Below are positions 11,654 through 21,890 of a stretch of DNA of 64,000 bases, one piece after another. A program made the position numbers and the translations under genes. The notes below the pieces were generated by a model. It was not told where the DNA came from. It did not search any database and saw nothing but the letters and a program-made list of their open reading frames with translations. Each line of letters begins with the position of its first letter. Positions within the stretch are counted from its first letter, which is position 1. Source of the DNA: Punica granatum (lineage: Eukaryota > Streptophyta > Magnoliopsida > Myrtales > Lythraceae); contig NC_045130.1 in the NCBI RefSeq assembly GCF_007655135.1, positions 10,044,001 through 10,108,000 on the forward strand, in the 5' to 3' direction.

Positions 11654-13306
11654 TGCTAGTTTCACGGGGCCTACGGAAGCGTGAAAGGAATAGAAATTCA
11701 AAATTTCCTACCCGTGAAACTAGATCCCAAGACCTACTAGTAGAATGGGAATAGATAAAGTGTACCTGAAATCTTTTAAACCGTCGAACGAGCGTCCCAC
11801 GCGTGACGCCTCTACCGGTATCCAAACCGACTTTGTCGACAAGTCTTCGAGATCAGCGGTGCTAGCGGCCAATGCTCGAAGGAAACACCGGTGCGACTCC
11901 AAACTAATGGACTTTACAAATCGGACTTTTCGATTTTTGGACTTATACACTTATACTCATACGCACACATATATATATGTCCGTACATATGTATATGTAT
12001 ATATTCATGCCGTCATCATCTTCAGCCATTCCATTTGTACTTATATATAAGCACATGAATGGAAGGCTTATGATGCCTGGCATCCATGCATATGGACACA
12101 TGGAAAGCACTTGGCCTCCATGCAAAATTCCAGGTGGCTTTGCATGCGTGTGCAACGTAGCCCTTGATTCGAGCATCGTGTGCCTTTGTTTCGTGTATAA
12201 ATCGGGTCCAATTAATCTAATTAACCGGGTCCAATTAATCGGCAAATTTAATCTCATTAAATATCCGATTAATTAATCGCACCGTAACTCGTCTAATCCC
12301 TATTAGACAGATTTAGTGTTTCAAAACCATCTCGTCGATTTGGTCGCAGTGTGTGACCCTGTAGGTTCCCGATTACGTTGACAGTAATATCGAAATCTCT
12401 ATTTCAATATTACAAACAGTGAGCGGCATCTAGCAATGCATCACTGCTACTCAAGTAATCAGAAAGTTAATTTCTCGACGAACCTTGTGACCTATGTTAC
12501 CGTATAGTATAATCCTTTTGTCCTCTATATCTCTATTGAGCCCAAGGCATGGTCATTGTCATCCTTGTATGGCTCAATCTCTCTTTCTTGGTTTACCAGG
12601 TAAGTCTATCAGAACAAATGATATCGATATCCCTATATCGACTCATTTGGGTATACATACACTTATAGACTCTGCCCACCAAGCGGCCGTGAGATATCAC
12701 TCCCATTACGTAGGAGGGACAAATCCTATCTTGGTCACTCACATTCCTCTTCATGCTCTGTGGTATACCCAATAACTGTCTTTATAACCAGCCTGTTACG
12801 GTGGCGTTTGACAGTATCAAAGTATACGACATTACATGTAGGAAACTATGATGATCTCAAGTCAAAGGACCACTGCACCATAGTCACTATGAGATCTGCT
12901 AATGACAGTCACGTAACGACCCATGTAGCAGTCTCATGACGGGTCAATCCAGTACACATTACTCCTAATGTATACCTGCGGTGTAACTCGATGTCTCCAC
13001 ATCCATGACCTGTGAGACTTGGTCATCAATCTACACTCACACTAGTCTAACCGCATTATCGTTGTCCTAATTAACGATAATACTTTGACTAGGGACATTT
13101 AGGAATAGTGTTCAGTCATTATAGGATCTCACAATCAAGTCACACTTGATGCCTCTTGAACCTACTATTCTAAGGACGTTATTGTGTAAAATTAATATGC
13201 AGCGCAACCTACACAATAACACAAATGCCTCGTATTATAATGAAATATATGTCACATTACAGAATTGATAACAGATTGCCTTTAGGGCATACACCAATTC
13301 CCAACA
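11654..13306 (-). repeat. Copia 3' LTR
   Basis: 1653 bp, near-identical to 17997-19649. In element orientation it starts TGTTGGGAATTGG and ends AACTAGCA. It contains a TA/CA-rich stretch (about 11945-12005). The small open frames inside are not genes; they recur identically in the other LTR. Confidence 0.93.
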
Positions 13307-13307
13307 A

Positions 13308-13316
13308 TCTCCCACT
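13308..13316 (-). promoter_or_regulatory. Copia polypurine tract
   Basis: The minus strand reads AGTGGGAGA directly before the 3' LTR. This is the expected position and composition for the plus-strand DNA primer. Confidence 0.75.
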
Positions 13317-13320
13317 TGCA

Positions 13321-16300
13321 CTAGAGCCAATCTGGCATATCCCTAATGCCTAAGGATCTAGTGTGAGCCTCGTGCTTGCGCTGTACAAGAGGCTTCGTAA
13401 GTGGATCTGCGAGATTCTCATCTGTTGGTATTCTGCATATCTTCACATCTCCTCTGTCGACAATCTCGCGAATGAGATGGAAGCGCCTGAGTATATGTTT
13501 GGATCGCTGGTGAGACCTGGGTTCCTTAGCCTGCGCAATGGCTCCATTGTTGTCACAATAGAGTTCCACTGGGTCTGCGATGCTCGGAACCACAGCAAGT
13601 TCTGTTATGAACTTCTTGATCCAAACGGCCTCTTTTGCGGCGTTAGAGGCAGCGATATACTCGGCCTCTGTGGTGGAGTCGGCTACTGTCTCCTGCTTAG
13701 AACTCTTCCAACTCACAGCACATCCATTGAGGCAGAACACATACCCTGATTGCGATCTACTATCGTCCTTATCGGACTGGAAGCTAGCATCGGTGTAACC
13801 TCTTACAACGAGCTCTTCTTCACCCCCATATACCAAGAACATCTCCTTAGTCCTTCGCAAGTACTTAAGGATGTTCTTTACTGCGATCCAGTGTCTCTCA
13901 CCTGGATCTAATTGGTACCGACTCGTCATGCTCAAAGCATACGAGACATCAGGTCGAGTGCATAACATGGCATACATGATGGATCCAATAGCTGATGCAT
14001 ATGGAATTCTACTCATGCGATCCCTCTCCTCCTGAGTAGAAGGACTCTGAGTCTTCGAAAGACTTATGCCATGTAACATCGGCAGCGATCCTTTCTTAGA
14101 ATCCTGCATGCTAAAGCGCCGAAGCACTTTATCTACATATGCACTCTGACTTAAGCCAAGGACTCTCTTGGATCTATCTCTATAGATCTTGATACCTAAC
14201 ACATAGGTAGCTTCGCCTAAGTCTTTCATGGAGAAACACATTCCCAACCAAGTCTTCACAGACTGTAGGGAAGGAATGTCATTCCCGATCAGAAGTATGT
14301 CATCTATATACAACACCAGGAAGACCACTGCGCTCCCACTAACCTTCTTGTAAACACAGGGTTCATCTTCATTCTTAATGAAACCAAACTCTTTGACTGC
14401 ATCATCAAAGCGAAGATTCCAACTCCTAGAAGCTTGTTTCAGTCCATAAATAGACCGTTGCAGCTTACAAACCTTGCCGACACTTTGTGGATCGACAAAA
14501 CCCTCAGGTTGTGTCATGTACACATCCTCGAGGAGCCTTCCATTCAGGAAAGCAGTTTTGACGTCCATCTGCCAGATCTCATAGTCATAGTAAGCTGCAA
14601 TTGCAAGCAAGATCCTGATAGATTTAAGCATAGCCACCGGGGAAAAGGTTTCGTCACAGTCGACACCATGAACTTGTCTGAAACCTTTCGCCACTAGTTG
14701 ACCCTTAAAGGTAATCACATTACCGTCCACGTCGGTTTTCTTCTTGAAAACCCACTTACACCCAATAGGTTTTACCCCTTCAGGTGGATCAACCAAAGTC
14801 CATACTTGGTTAGTGTACATGGACTCCATCTCAGATCTCATGGCATCCAGCCATTTCTCGGAGTCTGGGCCTGTCACGGCTTCCGCATAGGTTGTAGGCT
14901 CATCATTATCTACGAGCAATACATCATTATCTTGAGTCACAAGAAATCCATATCTCTCGGGCTCATGACGTATCCTACCAGACCTACGAGGCTCTTGTGT
15001 CACCTGTGTAGAAGATTGTACCACAACACCTTGTGGTTGTTCTGCAATCTTACCCGTCGATTGGTCAATGTCATTTTGTGGTAGAACTTCCCCAAGTCCT
15101 AATTTCCTCCCACTTGTTCCTTTAAAGAGAAACTCTTTCTCAAGGAATACCGCAGTTCGAGCGACAAACACTTTGCCTTCGGTGGGATTATAGAAATAGT
15201 ATCCTCGTGTTTCCTTAGGATACCCTACAAAGTAACATTTATCCGATTTAGAGCCAAGCTTATCCGAAGACAATTTCTTCACGTAAGCTTCGCAACCCCA
15301 TATCTTTAGAAAAGACATATTGGGACGCCTCCCATACCACATCTCATATGGTGTCTTTTCAACTGATTTCGACGGAGCATGGTTTAATATGAGAGCCGCT
15401 GTCTGTAGAGCATATCCCCAGAAGGAGTCTGGTAAGTCCGCATGACTCATCAAAGATCGAACCATATCCAATAAAGTTCGATTCCTCCTCTCAGCTACAC
15501 TATTCCACTGTAGTGTTCCGGGTGGAGTCAGTTGGGATAGAATCCCACACTGTCTAAGATAGTCAGCAAACTCATAGCTCAAATATTCACCTCCTCGATC
15601 TGATCGAAGAACTTTAATACTCTTACCCAACTGATTCTCCGCTTCATTCTTAAATTCCTTGAACCTTTCAAAGGATTCGGATTTGTGTTTCATCAAATAC
15701 ACATATCCAAATCTACTGAAATCATCAGTAAATGTAATGAAGTAGAGATACCCACCTCTAGCAAGCTTGTTCACTGGTTCACATACATCGGTATGTATGA
15801 GAGACAGAAGATCACTAGCTCGCTCACCCTTTCCAGTAAAGGGGGCCTTAGTCATTTTCCCCATTAAACAAGGTTCGCATGTCTCAATTGATTCAAAATC
15901 AAACGAGTCCAGTAGTCCATCCTTATGGAGTCTGGAGATGCGATTCTCGTTAATATGGCCTAAACGACAATGCCAGAGGTAAGTCGGGTTCGAATCATTG
16001 GACTTGAGCCGTTTGGTTTCCACGTTATAAACAGGCGTGTCTAGATCAAGAACATACAGACCATTACTTAAATGTGCACTGCCATAAAACACATCATCCA
16101 TGTACATAGAACAACACTTGTTCTTGATAGTGAAACAAAATCCCTTCTTGTCCAAACAAGAAACAGATATTATGTTTCTACTAATAGCAGGCACATAATA
16201 ACAGTCGTCAAGATCCAGTACAAGCCCAGTAGGCAAAGACAGGTGATAAGTCCCTACAGTTAATGCAGCAACCCTTGCTCCATTTCCAACTCGTAGGTCC

Positions 16301-17271
16301 ACCTCACCTTTTGCCAACGATCTACTGTTTCTTAGATCCTGCACATTTCCATAAATGTAAGCACCACACCCGGTATCTAATACCCAAGATGTAGAAGAAG
16401 TAGATACATTGATCTCTATAACATGGATACCTGAAGTGGAAGTCTCACTTCCCTTCTTCTTCTTCAACTCCTCCAGGTATTCCTTGCAATTCCGCTTCCA
16501 ATGGCCACTGTTGCCACAGTGGAAGCAGCAATCATCCTTTGCCACTTTGGCCTTGGGCTTCAATGCACCCGAGTTATACTTGGATGCGCCCTTAGCCGTC
16601 TTGCCTTTCTTCTTGCCTTTGCCCTTTTTCTTGGTCCCTTGGACCATCAGAACAGATGTCCCTTTGCTGATATCCTGCTCAGCTGTTCTTAACATGCCAA
16701 GCAGTTCAGGCAATGGTTTGTTATAGTCATTCATATTATAGTTCATGACGAACTGACTATAACTGCTGGGCAACGACTGCAGGATTAAATCTGTGGCCAA
16801 CTCTTGACCTAGAGGAAATCCTAGTCGTCCCAGAGTCTCCACGTACCCAATCATATTGAGTACATGAGGACCTACCGGGCTACCCTCAGTCAACTTTGCC
16901 TGAAAAAGTGTATTCGATACGTCGAACCGCTCATGTCGGGCCTGCTCTTGATAGAGCTGCCTGAGATGTACGATCATATCGTACGCCTCCATGTGCTCAT
17001 GTTGCTTCTGAAGCTCCGGATCCATGGTGGCTAGCATGAGACATCTGACGCTCACGGCATCATCTTGATGCTTCCTATAAGCATCTCTCTCAGCTCGGGT
17101 GGCATTATCAGACGGTGGTGCAGGAAGAGGTTGCTCCAAGACATATAACTTTTTCTCCTGAGTGAGAACGATTCTCAAGTTGCGGTACCAATCCAGGAAG
17201 TTATTCCCGGATAGTTTTTCCTTATCAAGGATTGATCGCAAACAGAAGGCACTAGATGTGTTTGCTGCCAT
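13321..17271 (-). CDS. Copia gag-pol polyprotein, 1316 aa, apparently intact
   Basis: One uninterrupted frame encoding all Copia functions. The ATG at 17271 (MAANTSSAF) is chosen because it opens the gag domain; the frame stays open 81 codons further upstream without homology. Order: gag (about 1-235); zinc knuckle C249-C252-H257-C262; protease DTG at 299-301; integrase zinc site H434-H439-C465-C468; integrase catalytic D495, D558, E594; reverse transcriptase with D903 and YIDD at 988-991; RNase H with D1161, E1204 and D1240. The integrase-before-RT order defines Copia. All catalytic residues I can locate are present. Gag and Pol share one frame, as is usual in plant Copia. It acts in cytoplasmic particles and the nucleus. 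The lineage within Copia is not assigned. Confidence 0.95.
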   Translation of the reverse strand: MAANTSSAFCLRSILDKEKLSGNNFLDWYRNLRIVLTQEKKLYVLEQPLPAPPSDNATRAERDAYRKHQDDAVSVRCLMLATMDPELQKQHEHMEAYDMIVHLRQLYQEQARHERFDVSNTLFQAKLTEGSPVGPHVLNMIGYVETLGRLGFPLGQELATDLILQSLPSSYSQFVMNYNMNDYNKPLPELLGMLRTAEQDISKGTSVLMVQGTKKKGKGKKKGKTAKGASKYNSGALKPKAKVAKDDCCFHCGNSGHWKRNCKEYLEELKKKKGSETSTSGIHVIEINVSTSSTSWVLDTGCGAYIYGNVQDLRNSRSLAKGEVDLRVGNGARVAALTVGTYHLSLPTGLVLDLDDCYYVPAISRNIISVSCLDKKGFCFTIKNKCCSMYMDDVFYGSAHLSNGLYVLDLDTPVYNVETKRLKSNDSNPTYLWHCRLGHINENRISRLHKDGLLDSFDFESIETCEPCLMGKMTKAPFTGKGERASDLLSLIHTDVCEPVNKLARGGYLYFITFTDDFSRFGYVYLMKHKSESFERFKEFKNEAENQLGKSIKVLRSDRGGEYLSYEFADYLRQCGILSQLTPPGTLQWNSVAERRNRTLLDMVRSLMSHADLPDSFWGYALQTAALILNHAPSKSVEKTPYEMWYGRRPNMSFLKIWGCEAYVKKLSSDKLGSKSDKCYFVGYPKETRGYYFYNPTEGKVFVARTAVFLEKEFLFKGTSGRKLGLGEVLPQNDIDQSTGKIAEQPQGVVVQSSTQVTQEPRRSGRIRHEPERYGFLVTQDNDVLLVDNDEPTTYAEAVTGPDSEKWLDAMRSEMESMYTNQVWTLVDPPEGVKPIGCKWVFKKKTDVDGNVITFKGQLVAKGFRQVHGVDCDETFSPVAMLKSIRILLAIAAYYDYEIWQMDVKTAFLNGRLLEDVYMTQPEGFVDPQSVGKVCKLQRSIYGLKQASRSWNLRFDDAVKEFGFIKNEDEPCVYKKVSGSAVVFLVLYIDDILLIGNDIPSLQSVKTWLGMCFSMKDLGEATYVLGIKIYRDRSKRVLGLSQSAYVDKVLRRFSMQDSKKGSLPMLHGISLSKTQSPSTQEERDRMSRIPYASAIGSIMYAMLCTRPDVSYALSMTSRYQLDPGERHWIAVKNILKYLRRTKEMFLVYGGEEELVVRGYTDASFQSDKDDSRSQSGYVFCLNGCAVSWKSSKQETVADSTTEAEYIAASNAAKEAVWIKKFITELAVVPSIADPVELYCDNNGAIAQAKEPRSHQRSKHILRRFHLIREIVDRGDVKICRIPTDENLADPLTKPLVQRKHEAHTRSLGIRDMPDWL

Positions 17272-17514
17272 GGAAACTACCACAGAAATACACAGAATAA
17301 GTATTATGACATAACAATATTTAATGAGGACTTTATTAAATATTGCTCCCACTATTTTTATCAAATCAATGACCCTCACCATTGATTCGGAGAATCTCAT
17401 TCTCATAGCGGTCCAAGATCCATATTTCACCAAGTTCTGAGTCAGCGAGGGCTGAGACTCCCAGAACTGGTTATTTAGGTAGGGAACCCTCTTTCCCAAT
17501 TGCATCACATGCAA

Positions 17515-17981
17515 CTCTTGGTTAGTTGGGTGAATAATACCTTATTCCAATCTACCTTGTAGATTGACGCCCAACTCCTTACCTCTGAACTCCTAATCCT
17601 ATTAGGCTTGCTCAGTTAAGTCCGACCCATCGGTAAACACCACGCCTTACCAGGATAGATGAGGGCATCCTGCGAGGGCTAGGTCTACACACTTATTGAT
17701 CTTGGTCTTGACGAGTGTTACACGATGGAAGGCCATAGACTTAATATTATTGAGGGATTTTAACAATATTTAAATCGATCTCACCATTTACTATTATGTA
17801 ACCATTACATAATAGTTCCTATGTATAACAATTATACCACTAGCAGTCATGCAAGTACAACCATTATACTAACACAACTATAGCCTAGTCCAGGTCTAAC
17901 AGTCATGCTAGCACCAAGCACACATGTAATAAGCATAAAATCCTATTTCATGCTTCTATCTACTCAGATTCTAACTAGCTA
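17515..17981 (-). other. Copia 5' untranslated leader
   Basis: Internal region between the primer-binding site and gag. No gene is seen; the stretch is expected to hold packaging signals. Confidence 0.6.
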
Positions 17982-17994
17982 GGCTCTGATACCA
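17982..17994 (-). promoter_or_regulatory. Copia primer-binding site for initiator tRNA-Met
   Basis: The minus strand reads TGGTATCAGAGCC two bases inside the 5' LTR. This is the standard plant Copia match to the 3' end of initiator tRNA-Met. Confidence 0.9.
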
Positions 17995-17996
17995 AT

Positions 17997-19649
17997 TGCT
18001 AGTTTCACGGGGCCTACGGAAGCGTGAAAGGAATAGAAATTCAAAATTTCCTACCCGTGAAACTAGATCCCAAGACCTACTAGTAGAATGGGAATAGATA
18101 AAGTGTACCTGAAATCTTTTAAACCGTCGAACGAGCGTCCCACGCGTGACGCATCTACCGGTATCCAAACCGACTTCGTCGACAAGTCTTCGAGATCAGC
18201 GGTGCTAGCGGCCAATGCTCGAAGGAAACATCGGTGCGACTCCAAACTAATGGACTTTACAAATCGGACTTTTCGATTTTTGGACTTATACACTTATACT
18301 CATACGCACACATATATATATGTCCGTACATATGTATATGTATATATTCATGCCGTCATCATCTTCAGCCATTCCATTTGTACTTATATATAAGCACATG
18401 AATGGAAGGCTTATGATGCCTGGCATCCATGCATATGGACACATGGAAAGCACTTGGCCTCCATGCAAAATTCCAGGTGGCTTTGCATGCGTGTGCAACG
18501 TAGCCCTTGATTCGAGCCTCGTGTGCCTTTGTTTCGTGTATAAATCGGGTCCAATTAATCTAATTAATCGGGTCCAATTAATCGGTAAATTTAATCTCAT
18601 TAAATATCCGATTAATTAATCGCACCGTAACTCGTCTAATCCCTATTAGACAGATTTAGTGTTTCAAAACCATCTCGTCGATTTGGTCGCAGTGTGTGAC
18701 CCTGTAGGTTCCCGATTACGTTGACAGTAATATCGAAATCTCTATTTCAATATTACAAACAGTGAGCGGCATCTAGCAATGCATCACTGCTACTCAAGTA
18801 ATCAGAAAGTTAATTTCTCGACGAACCTTGTGACCTATGTTACCGTATAGTATAATCCTTTTGTCCTCTATATCTCTATTGAGCCCAAGGCATGGTCATT
18901 GTCATCCTTGTATGGCTCAATCTCTCTTTCTTGGTTTACCAGGTAAGTCTATCAGAACAAATGATATCGATATCCCTATATCGACTCATTTGGGTATACA
19001 TACACTTATAGACTCTGCCCACCAAGCGGCCGTGAGATATCACTCCCATTACGTAGGAGGGACAAATCCTATCTTGGTCACTCACATTCCTCTTCATGCT
19101 CTGTGGTATACCCAATAACTGTCTTTATAACCAGCCTGTTACGGTGGCGTTTGACAGTATCAAAGTATACGACATTACATGTAGGAAACTATGATGATCT
19201 CAAGTCAAAGGACCACTGCACCATAGTCACTATGAGATCTGCTAATGACAGTCACGTAACGACCCATGTAGCAGTCTCATGACGGGTCAATCCAGTACAC
19301 ATTACTCCTAATGTATACCTGCGGTGTGACTCGATGTCTCCACATCCATGACCTGTGAGACTTGGTCATCAATCTACACCCACACTAGTCTAACCGCATT
19401 ATCGTTGTCCTAATTAACGATAATACTTTGACTAGGGACATTTAGGAATAGTGTTCAGTCATTATAGGATCTCACAATCAAGTCACACTTGATGCCTCTT
19501 GAACCTACTATTCTAAGGACGTTATTGTGTAAAATTAATATGCAGCGCAACCTACACAATAACACAAATGCCTCGTATTATAATGAAATATATGTCACAT
19601 TACAGAATTGATAACAGATTGCCTTTAGGGCATACACCAATTCCCAACA
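17997..19649 (-). repeat. Copia 5' LTR
   Basis: 1653 bp, equal in length to the left LTR, TG...CA ends. As the 5' LTR in minus orientation it should carry the element promoter. Transcription would run in the same sense as the host NAC exon. Confidence 0.93.
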
Positions 19650-19784
19650 GTCTCCTTCCAGTACCCACCTCTGGCTTGCCTTTTATTACGGTCCGAGTTA
19701 GGATTCACTCTCTTCTGAGGACCGAAGATAAAACAGTCCGAGCTGGAGGGTCTCTTACATGATTTCTCTGCACCAAAGAAACTG

Positions 19785-19963
19785 TCCCGTTTGGATTCCA
19801 AGAAATTTGATTTTAACTTTAACTTTATCTTTAACTCAACACACTACACAACAAAAATACACATTTTCCAAGTCAAATTTATAATTACATTTCATTTGTA
19901 CTTTTTCACAATCAAAATTAAAATCAAAATCAAAATAACTTTAACTCTGAATCCAAACGGCCC
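19785..19963. mobile_element. Small MITE-like element with inverted ends
   Basis: About 180 bp bounded by cgtttggattcc and gaatccaaacgg. Interior arms are also complementary (gattttaactttaac against gttaaagttattttgatt when inverted). It lies just upstream of NAC exon 2, in the position of the lost intron or exon 1. A target duplication is not clear. Confidence 0.5.
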
Positions 19964-20012
19964 TAAGTAGCCAAAGAATCTCTAGTCCGAGCTGGTGGGT
20001 CTCTTCAGAGCA
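19964..20012 (-). pseudogene. Second scrap of NAC exon 2
   Basis: The minus strand carries AGAGACCCACCAGCTCGGACT, nearly the same as the start of NAC exon 2 at 19.75 kb. Two starts of the same exon on either side of a MITE indicate local rearrangement. Confidence 0.45.
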
Positions 20013-20014
20013 GT

Positions 20015-20660
20015 ACATGTTTTACTATGATCAATAAATTAAATTCTAGAATCTTCTGTCTGAGAATCCAACAAGCTCTACTTCTGTATCCCCAGTCAAT
20101 AGTCATGTCCCCACAGTTGATTCAATTAATATTCAAGAATTCCATTCCAAGTTACTTAATTGAGTAACAGAATTGCGGACAGAGATGCCAATCTCTTTGG
20201 CCTGCAGCACTTTCTAATCTTAACAGCATTGGAAATGCTTGAGTTCATGAAGCCGAGTACAAAGCCTCCCGGATAAAGTGTGGGAATCCGGCAGGGAATT
20301 GTAATGCCTCGTTACATCAGATCTTCATATCTGCAGAAAATGGATGTATAGGAACCAATTACAGCTTCAACCGAGAACCAAACCCTTAAGAGCATGAAAA
20401 AAGGTATCTCCCCCAAACCTTGGATCCGAAAACAAACGGTGGAAAATATTTTCCTGAGTATACCCTGTATGCAGTACTTCCATTGCCGCGGCCCTGTCAC
20501 ATGGATATTTCTGATGCCTGAAGCAACTAATAGTGTAATTATTTACTAAACAGTAATTACTCGGTTCCCGTGTCAACCAACGAAAGTGCAAGACCGATCA
20601 TATCACTATATATGGTCAATAAACTAACAAATGACCTCCATTAGCACCGGAAATATGGAT
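20015..20660. repeat. Duplicated 3' flank of NAC gene, copy 2
   Basis: Aligns with 1380-1454 and 2381-2830 but lacks the 926-bp insertion present there. Open frames in it (20312-20591) differ between the copies and are not genes. Confidence 0.7.
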
Positions 20661-21692
20661 GACAAGCTAAATAACTGAAAATGTGTCTAAGTTTGCCATA
20701 ATAGCGGTCAGTTTTGATTTGTGATAGAGATTGTTCTTGTCTATAGCGATCACCACCCACAAGGAACACAGTCGATTTAACATTTGAAACACATCTATAA
20801 CATATGAACCTGATTGTAATATATGTAAATTTATCCAGAAATATTAGACTTATAGCTAGTAACTGATACATTACAGGGGACTGAAGCCGGGGGGAAAAAG
20901 TAATTACGGCACACAATTCTTCCATCTGCTTCTCATGCTTAGAGCTGATTGCATCACATACTTGAGAATACAATTCTCCGGTGTATGATATTAAGCTACC
21001 ATGAGCATATTAGAGCAATTGAATCACGTAGTTCTGATTGCTACATTACGATTTCAAGCTGGTTCGATCAAAGCATATCAAAATCGTTCCAATCGCCCCT
21101 GTAGGCGATTCAAGGTGGGCTTCGTTGCCACCATCATGAGAGAGAGATCTATCAGCTGGGTCTTTCTGTCAGAAGGCATAGTACCCCGGCACGAGAGTCA
21201 TGACAAAAGGAAAATATGGACATTACTTAGTAGCGAAAGATGTCGTGAATTAATTATGGTATTAAAATTCTCTAAATATTTTTTTAACTAAAGCAAGAAC
21301 TAAGCAGAAAAATTGGGTCCACTGGAATGAAACAGAAAGCGAACATAGAAATGGTTTTCGAAGTCGAATTTTGTTGATACCTTGTTCGATAGGGTGTCAT
21401 CCTCATAGTAGGCATTTTAGGTGATATTCGTGCATCATCTATTGGTTCAGATGAACCGCGATAACTGCTGAGGATATCTGTAATGCAACCAACGGTCATA
21501 TTCAAGTGATGATTGACGAGTTCTTTGTCGCTCTTGTGGGCTTCGAAAGCCTAAGCAAGTGGATGAATTGATATCAGCATCATCAATCATAGCTTTGATA
21601 TCATATTCTTTCTGCACTAAATTAGGAGACGGCATGAGATGGATTTTGGTGATGCTGCACCAAATCTCCGATGGTGGGTGACATTTTCTCAT
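20660..21692 (-). pseudogene. Decayed NAC copy, homologous to 49.9-50.9 kb
   Basis: Similar, by eye at roughly 80%, to 49920-50930 along its length in the same orientation. Near 21490-21560 the plus-strand stretch gatgattgacgagttctttg is the reverse complement of a relic of NAC subdomain A (KELVNHHL in the paralogue). At about 21420-21470 it is followed by a stretch matching the end of NAC exon 2 (DARISP overlapping HEYHL in another frame). The central NAC domain is missing and frames are broken. The distal part (20660-20973) holds an unassigned frame shared with 50044-50229. Confidence 0.55.
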
Positions 21693-21701
21693 GGAATAAT
21701 T

Positions 21702-21890
21702 TTTTTTTTTTGGCTAATCAGAGTGTCCAGACTTCACTTGACTAATCTTTCGGATCTTGGGAACCCCTGCAACACCGGAAATGGGGTAAAATGGGCCTAT
21801 TGACCAGGCAGGTGGTCTCAAAGGGTTTCGAGCTGGACTAAATAGTTACTTATACTTCTCCTGACTAACAGGCCAAGCCCGTTGAGCTTA
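21702..21890 (-). repeat. SINE-like retroposed repeat with poly(A)
   Basis: Read on the minus strand, an approximately 180-bp segment ends in a run of A residues (T run at 21701-21711 on plus), suggesting a retroposed sequence. Clear flanking duplications were not found, so the class is tentative. Confidence 0.35.

Larger units (their letters stand above)
11654..19649 (-). mobile_element. Full-length Copia LTR retrotransposon, TSD GTCTC
   Basis: A complete 7996-bp element. LTRs lie at 11654-13306 and 17997-19649, both 1653 bp with TG...CA ends. GTCTC flanks it at 11649-11653 and 19650-19654. The coding strand is minus, so the right LTR is the 5' LTR. By eye the LTRs differ at only about eight positions (for example 11806, 12176 and 12969), roughly 99.5% identity, which suggests a young insertion. 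Primer-binding site, polypurine tract and an uninterrupted gag-pol frame are all present, so it may be autonomous. It lies inside exon 2 of a NAC copy, in the same orientation as the gene. Confidence 0.95.
10801..19767 (-). pseudogene. NAC gene copy interrupted by Copia
   Basis: A minus-strand NAC copy. Exon 2 starts at 19767 after a CAG acceptor with the same phase as the intact gene. It reads toward GGYWKE and breaks at 19650, then resumes at 11653 on the far side of the Copia. It continues through IGAKRVLVFYCGKH and HKYHLNADAADS to a GT donor after 11483. Exon 3 is 11408-11259 (MAITIYHVIKK, replacing subdomain E) and ends at a GTGATAAA donor. A last exon from about 11178 reaches a stop at 11064. 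Apart from the insertion, the exon-2 frame is open, so the disruption may be recent. No exon 1 with subdomain A is visible upstream, so the copy is also 5'-truncated. The 10813-11016 open frame is possible C-terminal debris. Confidence 0.75.

Noticed and set aside
11745..12775. Open frames inside the LTR on both strands (also at 18088-19118)
   Set aside because: They are duplicated in both LTRs with no domain, so they are non-coding LTR sequence.
13363..16726. Several plus-strand open frames of 60-128 codons across the Copia interior
   Set aside because: They are antisense shadows of the gag-pol polyprotein.
17272..17514. N-terminal extension of the Copia polyprotein
   Set aside because: Open by chance; gag homology begins at the ATG at 17271.
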